DNA of 64,000 nt, taken from positions 186,001 to 250,000 of the forward strand of contig UEGQ01000008.1 in assembly GCA_900466005.1 (NCBI GenBank), written 5' to 3'. Source of the DNA: Hyphomicrobiales bacterium. GTDB taxonomy: Bacteria; Pseudomonadota; Alphaproteobacteria; Rhizobiales; Rhizobiaceae. Below the pieces are notes generated by a model, which searched no databases, was not told the DNA's origin, and saw nothing but the letters and a program-made list of their open reading frames with translations. Within the stretch, counting starts at the first letter, position 1. Each line of letters opens with the position of its first letter. Positions 43,781 to 52,676 of this stretch are shown piece after piece. The position numbers and the translations under genes are program-made.

Positions 43781-44638
43781 TCAGCCCTTGCGGAACTGGC
43801 CCGGCGTGACGCCGGTACGCGCCTTGAAATGGCGGCTGAAATGCGCCTGATCGGCGAAGCCGCAATCGAGCGCGACATCGGCGCTCGGGCGGCCGAGCCG
43901 CAACAGGATGCGCGCCTGCCGCACGCGGATGTCGGTGAGGAAGGCGTGCGGGGTGATGTGGAATTCCTTGCGGAAAGCACGGATCAGGTGCGCCCGCGAC
44001 AGGCCGGCCGTCGTCGCGAGTTCGTCGAGGCCGACGTCTTTCGCAAAATTCTCCGTGAGATGGTCGCGCACCCGCCAGACGGCGCTGCGTTCCCGGGTAT
44101 CGATGGGCGAGATGCGCCGGCTGCCGTGGCGAACGAAGATCGCCGCGAGCACCGAGAACATGCTCTCCTCGGCCTCGAGCGCGCCGACATTGTCTTCCAG
44201 CGCCCGATGCGCCCGGTGGAAGGCCTGCGCCAGCTCCGGGTCGAGCGGCGTGCCGCGGGCGAAAGCGGGCGTCCCGTGGCAGGCCTTGCCGGTGACGTCT
44301 TCCAGGACATCGCGGTAGAGCGTCTCGCCCGGGTAGATCATGCGGTAGCGATAGCCTTCGGCGCCGGGCGCGCCGTCATGCACGACTTCCGGATTGATGA
44401 GGTAGAGATGGCCGGGGCCGGTCTCCTCGCGGCTGCCGCGGATACGGGCGATCTGGCTGCCGCTCTCAATCGCTCCGATCGAGAAGGTGTCGTGGGCGTG
44501 CGGCGCGTATTCGTGGGTGCGGAAGGTGGCGCTCAGGCACTCCATGCCCGCGAAGCGACCGTCGCGCCAGAAATTGGTGCGTTCGGCCGTCGTCAGCGGC
44601 ATGCCGCTCGCCGCCTCTGTCTGCGAAACGTTGTGCAT
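43781..44638 (-). CDS. AraC-family regulator, probably of azlCD
   Basis: A 285-residue AraC regulator with an N-terminal cupin-like sensing domain (APHAHDTFSIGAIESG; GPGHLYLINPEVVHDG) and a C-terminal AraC DNA-binding domain (VGLDELATTAGLSRAHLIRAFRKEFH; SADVALDCGFADQAHFSRHFKARTG). AraC genes of this type often sit next to azlCD and respond to amino acids; that link is inferred from neighbours. It is divergent from alr, with a 117-base spacer. Confidence 0.9.
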   Translation of the reverse strand: MHNVSQTEAASGMPLTTAERTNFWRDGRFAGMECLSATFRTHEYAPHAHDTFSIGAIESGSQIARIRGSREETGPGHLYLINPEVVHDGAPGAEGYRYRMIYPGETLYRDVLEDVTGKACHGTPAFARGTPLDPELAQAFHRAHRALEDNVGALEAEESMFSVLAAIFVRHGSRRISPIDTRERSAVWRVRDHLTENFAKDVGLDELATTAGLSRAHLIRAFRKEFHITPHAFLTDIRVRQARILLRLGRPSADVALDCGFADQAHFSRHFKARTGVTPGQFRKG

Positions 44639-44755
44639 CGCAAAATATTACCGCACTCGACCATTCCAGTCTTGAACAAAAGTGATAGGGTCGGGCCGTC
44701 GCCGGGTCGCCTCTCCGACCCTTTTCGCTTCTCCCCATACGATGCATAGTGCCAG

Positions 44756-45922
44756 ATGACCGCTCTCACCGAAATCCCGGAGCTTCCCGAAGACTTCCTC
44801 AATGCGCCGCTGAGGCTCACCGTCGATCTCGGCGCGCTCGCCGACAACTGGCGCGACATGGCGCGGCGCTCCGGCAGCGCGCGCACCGCGGCGGTGGTGA
44901 AGGCGGACGCCTACGGCATGGGGATCGAGGACGCCGGCACCACGCTCTACGAGGCGGGCGCGCGCGACTTCTTCGTCGCCGTCCCTTCCGAAGGGGCGAC
45001 GCTGCGGGCCTATGCGCCGGATGCGCGGATCTTCGTGCTCTCCGGCCTCTGGCCCGGCGCAGAACAGACCTTCTTCGAGAACGACCTCGTGCCGGTGATC
45101 GCTTCTGAGGAACAGCTCGCGCTGTGGATGGCGGCAGTTTCCGAACGCGGCGACCACCCCTGCGCGCTGCATGTCGATACCGGCTTCAACCGGCTCGGCC
45201 TCAGCATGAAGGAAGCCTTCGAACTGGCCGGCGACGTATCGCGCCCGGCGAGCTTCTCGCCGGTGCTCGTGCTCAGCCACCTCGCCTGCGCGGACGATCC
45301 GTCGTCGCCGATGAACCGCCGGCAACTGGAGTCTTTCCGCGAGGTTAGCGCCGCTTTCGAAGGCATCGAATCAAGTCTTTCAGCTTCTGCTGGAATTTTC
45401 CTAGGGTCCGATTACCACTTCGACCTCACCCGTCCGGGCATCGCGCTCTACGGCGGCGAGGCCGTCAACGGTGTCAAAAACCCGATGCGCCCGGTCGCCA
45501 TGGCCGAAGCCCGCATTCTCCAGGTCCGCGAGGCCGCGGCGGGCGAAACGGTGAGCTATGGCGGCACCCTGACACTTCAGCGCGACAGCCGGCTCGCGAT
45601 CGCCTCGGCCGGCTATGCCGACGGCTATCTGCGCAGCCTCTCCGGCAGCGGCGTGCCGCTCCGCGAGACCGGCATTCCCGGCGCCTGCGGCTTCATTGCC
45701 GGCAAACGCGTTCCGGTCGCCGGCCGCGTCACCATGGATCTCACGATCTTCGACGTCACCGACCTGCCGGACGGTGCGGTCAGGGCGGGCGACTATATCG
45801 AGCTTTTCGGCCCCAACATGCCGCTCGACGAGGTGGCCCGCGCCGGCGGCACGATCGGCTACGAAATGCTCGTCGGCCTCGGCCTTCGCTACGAGCGGCA
45901 CTATCTCGAAGACGAGAATTGA
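44756..45922 (+). CDS. alr: Alanine racemase
   Basis: PLP-dependent interconversion of L- and D-alanine, supplying D-Ala for peptidoglycan. It has 388 residues. The cofactor lysine is K49 in AAVVKADAYGMG, and the catalytic tyrosine region SAGYADGYLRSLSGSG follows in the C-terminal beta domain; VAGRVTMDLTIFDVTDLP is also family-typical. In rhizobia alr usually lies directly between dnaB and radA; here it is separated from dnaB by inserted genes and from radA by a toxin-antitoxin pair. Confidence 0.95.
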   Translation: MTALTEIPELPEDFLNAPLRLTVDLGALADNWRDMARRSGSARTAAVVKADAYGMGIEDAGTTLYEAGARDFFVAVPSEGATLRAYAPDARIFVLSGLWPGAEQTFFENDLVPVIASEEQLALWMAAVSERGDHPCALHVDTGFNRLGLSMKEAFELAGDVSRPASFSPVLVLSHLACADDPSSPMNRRQLESFREVSAAFEGIESSLSASAGIFLGSDYHFDLTRPGIALYGGEAVNGVKNPMRPVAMAEARILQVREAAAGETVSYGGTLTLQRDSRLAIASAGYADGYLRSLSGSGVPLRETGIPGACGFIAGKRVPVAGRVTMDLTIFDVTDLPDGAVRAGDYIELFGPNMPLDEVARAGGTIGYEMLVGLGLRYERHYLEDEN

Positions 45923-45940
45923 CCTCTGGCAAGCTAAGAT

Positions 45941-45968
45941 TTGTTCTGCTATTGTTCTCAAGAACGAA
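45941..45968. promoter_or_regulatory. Repeated sites upstream of parD (candidate operator)
   Basis: TTGTTCT occurs twice, at 45941-45947 and 45952-45958, 11 bases apart (about one helical turn). The second copy forms an inverted repeat with AGAACGAA (45961-45968; core GTTCT-CA-AGAAC). This arrangement 30-60 bases before the parD start is typical of a self-repressing toxin-antitoxin operon. Confidence 0.6.
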
Positions 45969-45998
45969 CCCTGCACCATCTGCTGACCGGAGCCAACC

Positions 45999-46253
45999 GT
46001 GCCAAACATCCAGTTGAATAAGCGCGACGAGAAATTCGTCGAGAAGCAGATCAACTCTGGCCTCTATGGGAGCGCCGACGAGGTCGTGACTGCAGGTCTC
46101 CGGCTCTTGCGCGAACGGGACGAAGCAGACCTTCGCATGCTCATCCAGGAAGGGATCGACGACGTGGAAGCCGGCCGCGTCTACACCTACGAAAGTGCCG
46201 AGGAGTTCCTGGCGGATTTGCAGCGCGCCGAGAACGATGCCCAAAAGCCGTGA
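45999..46253 (+). CDS. parD: ParD-family antitoxin
   Basis: An 84-residue ribbon-helix-helix antitoxin of the ParD/CC2985 type: MPNIQLNKRDEKFVEKQINSG followed by YGSADEVVTAGLRLLRERDE, and a C-terminal acidic tail that would bind the toxin. The start is a GTG at 45999. It overlaps parE by 17 bases. The candidate operator just upstream supports autoregulation. The module sits between alr and radA, which are normally adjacent. Confidence 0.9.
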   Translation: MPNIQLNKRDEKFVEKQINSGLYGSADEVVTAGLRLLRERDEADLRMLIQEGIDDVEAGRVYTYESAEEFLADLQRAENDAQKP

Positions 46254-46551
46254 GGTTGTCTGGTCGAAAAAGGCACGGCAGGATCTCCGGTCGATCTATC
46301 GCCATATTGCAAGGTTCAGCCCTGTCGCGGCCAACCGGTTTGCGCTCGACCTCTATAACAAGATTGAAAACCTGGCGCGGCTCGGCCTCACCGGCACGAG
46401 CATGAAAGATATGAGCGACGACATCCGTGTCTTCGTCTATCGAGACCGGCGCTTTTTTGTCCGTGTCACCGACGAAGCCGTCACTGTCCTCCGCGTGATG
46501 CACGGGCGCCAGGACACCACCACTGAAGACTTCCCCGAAAGCGAAACCTGA
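46237..46551 (+). CDS. parE: ParE-family toxin (RelE/ParE superfamily)
   Basis: A 104-residue ParE-like toxin: SKKARQDLRSIYRHIARFSPVAANRFALDLYNKIENLA, then the DIRVFVYRDRRFFVRVTDEAVTVLRVMHGRQD strand-rich end that is standard for the family. ParE members typically poison DNA gyrase; that target is inferred from family. The ATG at 46237 lies inside parD, 17 bases before its stop. radA starts three bases after the parE stop, so the module may share a transcript with it. Confidence 0.9.
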   Translation: MPKSREVVWSKKARQDLRSIYRHIARFSPVAANRFALDLYNKIENLARLGLTGTSMKDMSDDIRVFVYRDRRFFVRVTDEAVTVLRVMHGRQDTTTEDFPESET

Positions 46552-46554
46552 ACC

Positions 46555-47958
46555 ATGGCCAAGGCCCGAACCCAATTCGTCTGCCAGAACTGCGGCACCG
46601 TCCATACGAGATGGGCGGGCAAGTGCGACGGCTGCGGCGAGTGGAACACCATCGTCGAGGAAGACCCGATGGGCGGCATCGGTGCCGGCCCCGGCAAGGT
46701 GCCGAAGAAGGGCCGGCCGGTGACGCTCACCTCGCTCTCCGGCGAGATCGAGGAGGCGCCGCGCATCCCGACCGGCATGGACGAGCTCGACAGGGCGACC
46801 GGCGGCGGCTTCGTGCGCGGATCGGCGGTGCTCATCGGCGGCGATCCGGGGATCGGCAAGTCGACGCTTCTGATGCAGGCGGCGGCGGCGCTGTCGCGCA
46901 AGGGCCGGCGCGTCATCTACGTATCGGGCGAAGAGGCGGTCGCGCAGGTCCGGCTGCGGGCGCAGCGCCTGCAGGCGGCGGAAACCGACGTGCTGCTCGC
47001 CGCCGAGACCAATGTCGAGGACATCCTGGCGACCCTCGCCGAGGGCAAGCGGCCGGACCTCGTCATCATCGATTCCATCCAGACGCTGTGGAGCGACACC
47101 GCCGAATCGGCGCCCGGCACCGTCACCCAGGTCCGCACCGGCGTGCAGGCGATGATTCGCTTCGCCAAGCAGACCGGCGCCACCATGGTGCTCGTCGGCC
47201 ATGTCACCAAGGACGGCCAGATCGCCGGCCCGCGCGTCGTCGAGCACATGGTCGACGCGGTCCTCTACTTCGAGGGCGATCGCGGCCATCACTACCGCAT
47301 CCTGCGCACCGTCAAGAACCGCTTCGGCCCGACGGACGAGATCGGCGTTTTTGAAATGTCGGACAGCGGCCTGCGCGAAGTCGCCAATCCGTCCGAACTC
47401 TTCCTCGGTGAACGCAACGAAAAAGCCCCGGGAGCCGCCGTATTTGCCGGCATGGAAGGCACGCGGCCGGTTCTCGTCGAGGTGCAGGCACTGGTCGCCC
47501 AGACCTCGCTCGGCACGCCGCGACGGGCCGTCGTCGGCTGGGATTCCTCCCGCCTTTCGATGATCCTCGCGGTGCTGGAGGCCCATTGCGGCGTGCGGCT
47601 CGGCAGCCACGACGTCTATCTCAACGTCGCCGGCGGATACCGCATCTCGGAACCGGCCGCGGACATGGCTGTGGCCTCGGCCCTGGTTTCCTCGCTGGCC
47701 GGACTTGCCCTTCCCGCCGATTGCGTCTATTTCGGCGAGGTCAGCCTGTCCGGCGCCGTCCGGCCGGTTGCGCACACGGCCCAACGGCTGAAGGAAGCGG
47801 AAAAGCTCGGTTTCGCGCGTGCGGTGCTCCCTTCGGCCTCGCCCGACCTGCCGAAAGGCACGGCGGGGCGGTGGAGCGAGATCGAAAGCCTTCCCGACCT
47901 GGTCGCGCGCATCGCCGGGTCCAGAGTGAAGGCCGGAGAGGACATGGACGGCAACTGA
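46555..47958 (+). CDS. radA: DNA repair protein RadA
   Basis: A RecA-related helicase-like protein that processes recombination intermediates. It has 467 residues: an N-terminal four-cysteine zinc finger (C10, C13, C24, C27), a RecA-like core with Walker A GGDPGIGKS ending at K102, the RadA-specific KNRFG motif near 253, and a C-terminal Lon-protease-like domain without protease activity. It follows parE by three bases. Confidence 0.96.
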   Translation: MAKARTQFVCQNCGTVHTRWAGKCDGCGEWNTIVEEDPMGGIGAGPGKVPKKGRPVTLTSLSGEIEEAPRIPTGMDELDRATGGGFVRGSAVLIGGDPGIGKSTLLMQAAAALSRKGRRVIYVSGEEAVAQVRLRAQRLQAAETDVLLAAETNVEDILATLAEGKRPDLVIIDSIQTLWSDTAESAPGTVTQVRTGVQAMIRFAKQTGATMVLVGHVTKDGQIAGPRVVEHMVDAVLYFEGDRGHHYRILRTVKNRFGPTDEIGVFEMSDSGLREVANPSELFLGERNEKAPGAAVFAGMEGTRPVLVEVQALVAQTSLGTPRRAVVGWDSSRLSMILAVLEAHCGVRLGSHDVYLNVAGGYRISEPAADMAVASALVSSLAGLALPADCVYFGEVSLSGAVRPVAHTAQRLKEAEKLGFARAVLPSASPDLPKGTAGRWSEIESLPDLVARIAGSRVKAGEDMDGN

Positions 47959-48047
47959 TCCTTTTTCGGCCGCAATGCGGTGTATGGGATCACCGAACGC
48001 GATGACGATCACGCAGGCCGGGGCCGGCCGTCTTGGAGTTGATTTAG

Positions 48048-48683
48048 ATGCCCATCACTATTTTTGACGGTATTGTCATCGGCGTTGTCCTGTTTTCCGC
48101 CGTTCTTGCCATGGTTCGCGGTTTCTCCCGCGAGGTGCTCTCGATCGCAAGCTGGGTCGGCGCCGTCGCCGCCGCCTACTATCTGCATCCGCTTGTGCTT
48201 CCCTACATCAAGAACTACACGAGCGATGAGCGCATCGCGCTCGCCGGTGCCGCCGGCATCGTCTTCCTGATCGCGCTGATCGTCATCTCCTTCATCACGA
48301 CGCGCATCGCCGACTTCATCATCGACAGCCGCATCGGCGCGCTGGACCGGACACTCGGCTTCCTCTTTGGCGCGGCCCGCGGCATCCTGCTGCTGGTGGT
48401 CGCGGTCGCCTTCTGGAACTGGCTGATCGACGTCAAGCATCGCCCCGACTGGGTGAACAACGCCAAATCGAAGCCCTTCCTCGACGCGCTGGTCCTGAAG
48501 CTCGAAGCGGTGCTGCCGGAAGACATCGAGCCGCAGCTGCGCGCCCGCATCCTCGGCAAGGAGGAGACGGAAGGCGAAGCGCCGGCCGAGCAGGCACCCG
48601 CCGACCAGGCGCCGGCCGGACAGGCGGCACCGTCGCAGACACTCGCTCCGCCGGCAGAAACGACGCCGCCGGCCGAAAACTGA
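48048..48683 (+). CDS. cvpA: CvpA-family inner membrane protein
   Basis: A 211-residue membrane protein with four hydrophobic helices (first ITIFDGIVIGVVLFSAVLAMVRG). The RGFSREVLSIASWVGAVAAAYYL and IDSRIGALDRTLGFLFGAARG segments are diagnostic of CvpA, required for colicin V production in E. coli and linked to envelope stress. A Pro/Ala/Glu-rich tail (from about 180) is low complexity. The cvpA-purF order is conserved widely. Confidence 0.92.
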   Translation: MPITIFDGIVIGVVLFSAVLAMVRGFSREVLSIASWVGAVAAAYYLHPLVLPYIKNYTSDERIALAGAAGIVFLIALIVISFITTRIADFIIDSRIGALDRTLGFLFGAARGILLLVVAVAFWNWLIDVKHRPDWVNNAKSKPFLDALVLKLEAVLPEDIEPQLRARILGKEETEGEAPAEQAPADQAPAGQAAPSQTLAPPAETTPPAEN

Positions 48684-48818
48684 CGGGCAGCGGCGGCTGC
48701 CGCTTCCTATATAGAACATGAAAGCCATCGGGCGCCGCCGGAGCGGGATCATCCGGCGAAAGCGCCCCGAGAACCGTGTATAGTGTACCTGTCCCGCACC
48801 GAGCAAAGGCCTGCTTCC

Positions 48819-50309
48819 ATGAACCAGTCTGAATTCACCTCCCTCGAAGACGGTCTCGACGGCGACACCCTGCATGAGGAATGCGGGGTGTTCGGCATTT
48901 TGGGACATCCGGATGCGGCGACGCTGACGGCGCTCGGCCTGCATGCGCTTCAGCACCGCGGCCAGGAAGCGGCCGGCATCGTCTCTTTCGACGGCCAGCA
49001 GTTCCACACCGAAAAGCACATGGGCCTCGTCGGCGACCATTATACCGATCCGGCGACGCTGGCGAAGCTGCCGGGCACGGTCGCGATCGGCCACACCCGC
49101 TATTCGACCACCGGCGAAGTGGCGCTCCGCAACGTGCAGCCGCTCTTCGCCGAACTCGAGGAAGGCGGCATCGCGATTGCCCACAACGGCAATTTCACCA
49201 ATGGGCTGACGCTTCGCCGGCAGATCATCGCCACTGGCGCCATCTGCCAGTCGACCTCCGACACCGAAGTCGTGCTGCATCTGATCGCCCGCTCGCGCCA
49301 TGCCTCGACTTCCGACCGCTTCATCGATGCGATCCGCCAGATGGAAGGCGGCTATTCGATGCTGGCGATGACCCGCACCAAGCTCATTGCCGCCCGCGAT
49401 CCGATCGGCATCCGGCCGCTCGTCATGGGTGAGCTCGACGGCAAGCCGATCTTCTGTTCGGAAACCTGCGCCCTCGACATCATCGGCGCGAAATTCATCC
49501 GCGACGTCGAGAACGGCGAAGTCATCATCTGCGAAATCCAGCCGGACGGCTCGATCAGCATCGACGCCCGCAAGCCGAACAAGCCCCAGCCGGAGCGGCT
49601 CTGCCTGTTCGAATACGTCTATTTCGCCCGGCCGGATTCGGTCGTCGGCGGTCGCAACGTCTATACGACCCGCAAGAACATGGGCATGAACCTCGCCAAG
49701 GAAGCGCCGGTCGAAGGCGACGTCGTGGTGCCGGTTCCGGACGGCGGCACGCCCGCCGCCCTCGGCTATGCGCAGCAGAGCGGCATCCCGTTCGAGTACG
49801 GCATCATCCGCAACCACTATGTCGGCCGCACCTTCATCGAACCGACCCAGCAGATCCGCGCCTTCGGCGTGAAGCTCAAGCATTCCGCCAACCGTGCGAT
49901 GATCGAGGGCAAGCGCGTCGTGCTGGTCGACGATTCGATCGTGCGTGGCACCACCTCGCTCAAGATCGTGCAGATGATCCGCGACGCCGGGGCCAAGGAA
50001 GTGCACATCCGCGTCGCCTCGCCGATGATCTTCCATCCCGACTTCTATGGCATCGATACGCCGGACGCCGACAAGCTGCTCGCCAACCAGTATGCCGACG
50101 TCGATGCGATGGCGAAGTATATCGGCGCGGACTCGCTCGCCTTCCTGTCGATCGACGGGCTCTACAAGGCCGTCGGCGGAGCGCCGCGTGATCCCGAACG
50201 CCCGCAGTTCACCGACCACTACTTCACCGGCGACTATCCGACCCGCCTCCTCGACCGGGAAGGCGAAAAGGTCGGCCGCAAGGTTTCCATGCTGGCCAGC
50301 AACGGGTGA
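48819..50309 (+). CDS. purF: Amidophosphoribosyltransferase
   Basis: The first committed step of purine synthesis: glutamine plus PRPP gives phosphoribosylamine. It has 496 residues from the ATG at 48819. The N-terminal glutamine amidotransferase nucleophile is C22 (HEECGVFGIL), exposed after removal of a propeptide. The PRPP-binding motif VLVDDSIVRGTTS is intact. The propeptide start was preferred over a GTG at 48783. A palindromic repeat element follows immediately. Confidence 0.96.
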   Translation: MNQSEFTSLEDGLDGDTLHEECGVFGILGHPDAATLTALGLHALQHRGQEAAGIVSFDGQQFHTEKHMGLVGDHYTDPATLAKLPGTVAIGHTRYSTTGEVALRNVQPLFAELEEGGIAIAHNGNFTNGLTLRRQIIATGAICQSTSDTEVVLHLIARSRHASTSDRFIDAIRQMEGGYSMLAMTRTKLIAARDPIGIRPLVMGELDGKPIFCSETCALDIIGAKFIRDVENGEVIICEIQPDGSISIDARKPNKPQPERLCLFEYVYFARPDSVVGGRNVYTTRKNMGMNLAKEAPVEGDVVVPVPDGGTPAALGYAQQSGIPFEYGIIRNHYVGRTFIEPTQQIRAFGVKLKHSANRAMIEGKRVVLVDDSIVRGTTSLKIVQMIRDAGAKEVHIRVASPMIFHPDFYGIDTPDADKLLANQYADVDAMAKYIGADSLAFLSIDGLYKAVGGAPRDPERPQFTDHYFTGDYPTRLLDREGEKVGRKVSMLASNG

Positions 50310-50318
50310 TGAATACAG

Positions 50319-50449
50319 CCACCCTCCCCTCGAGGGGAGGGTCGGACCGAAGGTCCGGGGTGGGGTAGGCTCTTCTGCTGTCGCCGCTCACCCCTACCCG
50401 CAGCGTCGCTGCGACCTCCCCCCTTCAAGGGGGAGGTAAGGTGCGGGCC
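50319..50449. repeat. Palindromic intergenic repeat element, copy 1
   Basis: A dense set of palindromes with no coding potential between purF and the SDR gene: CCCTCCCC-TCGA-GGGGAGGG (50322-50341), CGGACC-GAA-GGTCCG (50343-50357) followed by GGGTGGGGT, then GCAGCG-T-CGCTGC (50400-50412) and ACCTCCCCC-N6-GGGGGAGGT (50414-50437). The first two modules recur at 57133-57178. It resembles the REP-like intergenic palindromes common in rhizobial genomes. Confidence 0.8.
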
Positions 50450-50510
50450 GCACCGCCTGAATTCCTATTGTCGGTGTGGCATTGCACCGCTTCTCCGGGA
50501 GAATTCATAG

Positions 50511-51251
50511 ATGACAATCGACCTTAAGGACCGTATCGCGCTCGTGACCGGCGCATCGCGCGGCATCGGCTATTACACCGCGCTCGAACTCGCCAAGGCC
50601 GGCGCGCATGTCATTGCCTGCGCACGCACCGTCGGCGGGCTCGAGGAACTCGATGACGCGATCAAGGCCGTCGGCGGTTCTGCAACGCTGGTGCCCTTCG
50701 ACCTCGCCGACATGCAGGCGATCGACACGCTCGGCGCCTCGATCTTCGAGCGCTGGGGCAAGCTCGACATTCTCGTCGCCAATGCCGGCATCCTCGGCGT
50801 CATCTCGCCGATCGGCCATGTCGAGGCGAAGGTCTTCGAAAAGGTGATGACGATCAACGTCACGGCCACCTGGCGGCTGATCCGCTCGGTCGAGCCGCTG
50901 CTCGTCAAGTCCGACCAGGGCCGGGCCGTCATCATGTCGTCGGCGGCCGCCCACAAGTGCCGGCCGTTCTGGGGCCCCTACTCCGCCTCCAAGGCTGCCG
51001 TCGAGGCGCTCGCCCGCACCTGGGCCGGGGAAACGCAGCGCCTGCCGCTGCGCGTCGTCTCGGTCGATCCCGGAGCCACCCGCACCGCCATGCGCGCCCA
51101 GGCCATGCCCGGCGAGGACCCGTCGACGCTGCCGCATCCGTCCGAAGTCGCCGCCCGGATCCTGCCGCTCTGCGGACCGGAACTCACCGAGACCGGCAAG
51201 CTCTTCGTCGTCCGCGACGGCAAGCTCAAGGACTATCACCTGCCGGAGTGA
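50511..51251 (+). CDS. Short-chain dehydrogenase/reductase
   Basis: A 246-residue classical SDR oxidoreductase: cofactor motif TGASRGIGYY at about 14-23, NAG in LVANAGILG, catalytic serines in MSSAAAH and the YSASKAA tyrosine/lysine pair near 160. The substrate is unknown; it resembles FabG-like reductases without being the fabG of this window. It lies 200 bases after purF, behind the repeat element, and is followed by a small gene 64 bases downstream. Confidence 0.9.
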   Translation: MTIDLKDRIALVTGASRGIGYYTALELAKAGAHVIACARTVGGLEELDDAIKAVGGSATLVPFDLADMQAIDTLGASIFERWGKLDILVANAGILGVISPIGHVEAKVFEKVMTINVTATWRLIRSVEPLLVKSDQGRAVIMSSAAAHKCRPFWGPYSASKAAVEALARTWAGETQRLPLRVVSVDPGATRTAMRAQAMPGEDPSTLPHPSEVAARILPLCGPELTETGKLFVVRDGKLKDYHLPE

Positions 51252-51315
51252 AGCGAGCCAGCAAGCAAACAGGGCGGGCTTCCCCCGCGCTGAACTCCCT
51301 GAATGGCGGTCGTTG

Positions 51316-51537
51316 ATGCGAGAGAGCCTGAGACAGAAGATCATCGAGGTTTGTGATCGGAAGGTCGCGGAAAAAGGTCCGGGCGTCGGCCTGTCCTTCT
51401 ACGCCTTCTTCGCCAACAAGAACGATGACCCGGAACTTCTTATGGAAGCGGCGGAATGGTGGATACGCACCCATCGGCTCGACCACTTCGAGAAAGCAGT
51501 GAAGATCAAGCGGATGGTCGAAACGCAAGGATCTTGA
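51316..51537 (+). CDS. Small conserved hypothetical protein (DUF6500-like)
   Basis: A 73-residue soluble protein, MRESLRQKIIEVCDRKVAEKG, then GLSFYAFFANKNDDPELLMEAAEWWIRTHRLDHFEKAVKIKRM. It appears helical and charged, with a short aromatic core. I recall similar small proteins in rhizobia (DUF6500-like) but assign no function. The ATG at 51316 is preferred over a TTG at 51313. It lies between the SDR and EamA genes on the same strand. Confidence 0.7.
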   Translation: MRESLRQKIIEVCDRKVAEKGPGVGLSFYAFFANKNDDPELLMEAAEWWIRTHRLDHFEKAVKIKRMVETQGS

Positions 51538-51579
51538 CCTGCCCGCCCTCAGACATCCACTCTGACCAGAGCCACACCC

Positions 51580-52467
51580 ATGCAGCCCCGCGACATCGCA
51601 GCCTATTCCTTCCTTTCGCTCGCCTGGGGGCTCTCCTTCCTGCTGCTGCTGAGGGTCGTCGAGGCCTTCGGCTGGATCGGCGCCGTCACCTTCCGCTGCT
51701 TCCTCGCCGGTCTGATCCTGCTCGTTGCGGCGAAGGCGACCGGGCGCCGGCTCGATTTCTCCGCCGGGCGGCTTCCCTTCGTGGTGGTCGGCGCCACGAC
51801 GGTCGCCGGCCAGCTCATCGGCCTTTCCTATTCCACGCCGTTGATCGGCACCGCCATGGCCGCGATCTTCGTCGCGGCGATCCCGCTCTTTTCGATGATC
51901 ATCGGCCAGCTCTGGGGGATCGAGCGGATCACGCCGGCGCGCATCGTGGGGCTCGTGCTCGGCTCGCTCGGCATCGTGATGCTGGTCGGCTTTCCGGCGG
52001 CGGCGATCGACGGCACCTTCGTGCTCGGCTGCGCGGGCATGCTGTTTTCGACCTTCTCGGCGGCCTTCGGCAGCAATTATGCGAGCCGGCACCTGAAGAC
52101 CACCGGCGCATGGGAAGTGACGATCGGTTCCTTCCTCTCGGGAGGTTTCCTCACCCTGCCGCTCGTCTATCTGGTTCCGGTGCCCGGCACACCGGCCCCG
52201 ATCGACTACCTCTATCTCGTTGTGCTCGCGGGCGTGATGAGTTCGCTCACCTATGTCGTCTATTTCGGCCTCGTCTCCCGGATCGGTGCGACGCGCGCGA
52301 TCAGCGTCGAATTCGCCGTGACCGTCGTCGCCGTCCTCGTCGGCGCGGTGGTCCTCGGCGAACGACTGACGACCATCCAGTTCGCCGGAGCGGCGGTCAT
52401 CATCGCCGGCTGCGCCATGGTGCTCGGTCTCCTGCCCCTCAGGCTCAAGGCGCCGGCCGCGCCCTGA
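51580..52467 (+). CDS. EamA/DMT-family transporter
   Basis: A 295-residue drug/metabolite transporter with about ten transmembrane helices in two EamA repeats: the first begins DIAAYSFLSLAWGLSFLLLLRVVEAFGW; the second covers about 150-290 and includes MSSLTYVVYFGLVSRIGATRA. The substrate cannot be predicted. It stands as a separate unit about 210 bases before cysS. Confidence 0.88.
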   Translation: MQPRDIAAYSFLSLAWGLSFLLLLRVVEAFGWIGAVTFRCFLAGLILLVAAKATGRRLDFSAGRLPFVVVGATTVAGQLIGLSYSTPLIGTAMAAIFVAAIPLFSMIIGQLWGIERITPARIVGLVLGSLGIVMLVGFPAAAIDGTFVLGCAGMLFSTFSAAFGSNYASRHLKTTGAWEVTIGSFLSGGFLTLPLVYLVPVPGTPAPIDYLYLVVLAGVMSSLTYVVYFGLVSRIGATRAISVEFAVTVVAVLVGAVVLGERLTTIQFAGAAVIIAGCAMVLGLLPLRLKAPAAP

Positions 52468-52676
52468 TCGTGACGCCGGCGGGAACCCGAGGCATGGGCC
52501 CTTGACCAATCACAGCCGGCGCGCCATAACGCTGGCCATGAAAACGACGATCTGCATTCGCGGGATTATTATTCGCTAGCGCATCCGCTGGCCCGGCCGT
52601 TTTCGTCTCCAGACCCAAGTCCCAGATGACAACGCCCCGGCCCAGCCGGACGGGTGGAATTCATCGGGAGACAGGA

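Noticed and set aside
37856-46551. A mobile element or genomic island with its own integrase between dnaB and radA
   Set aside because: The gene content looks accessory, but I see no integrase, transposase, tRNA edge or direct-repeat ends.
50319-50449. A CRISPR array, suggested by repeated palindromes after purF
   Set aside because: The units are not regularly spaced and have no unique spacers; they are palindromic intergenic modules.
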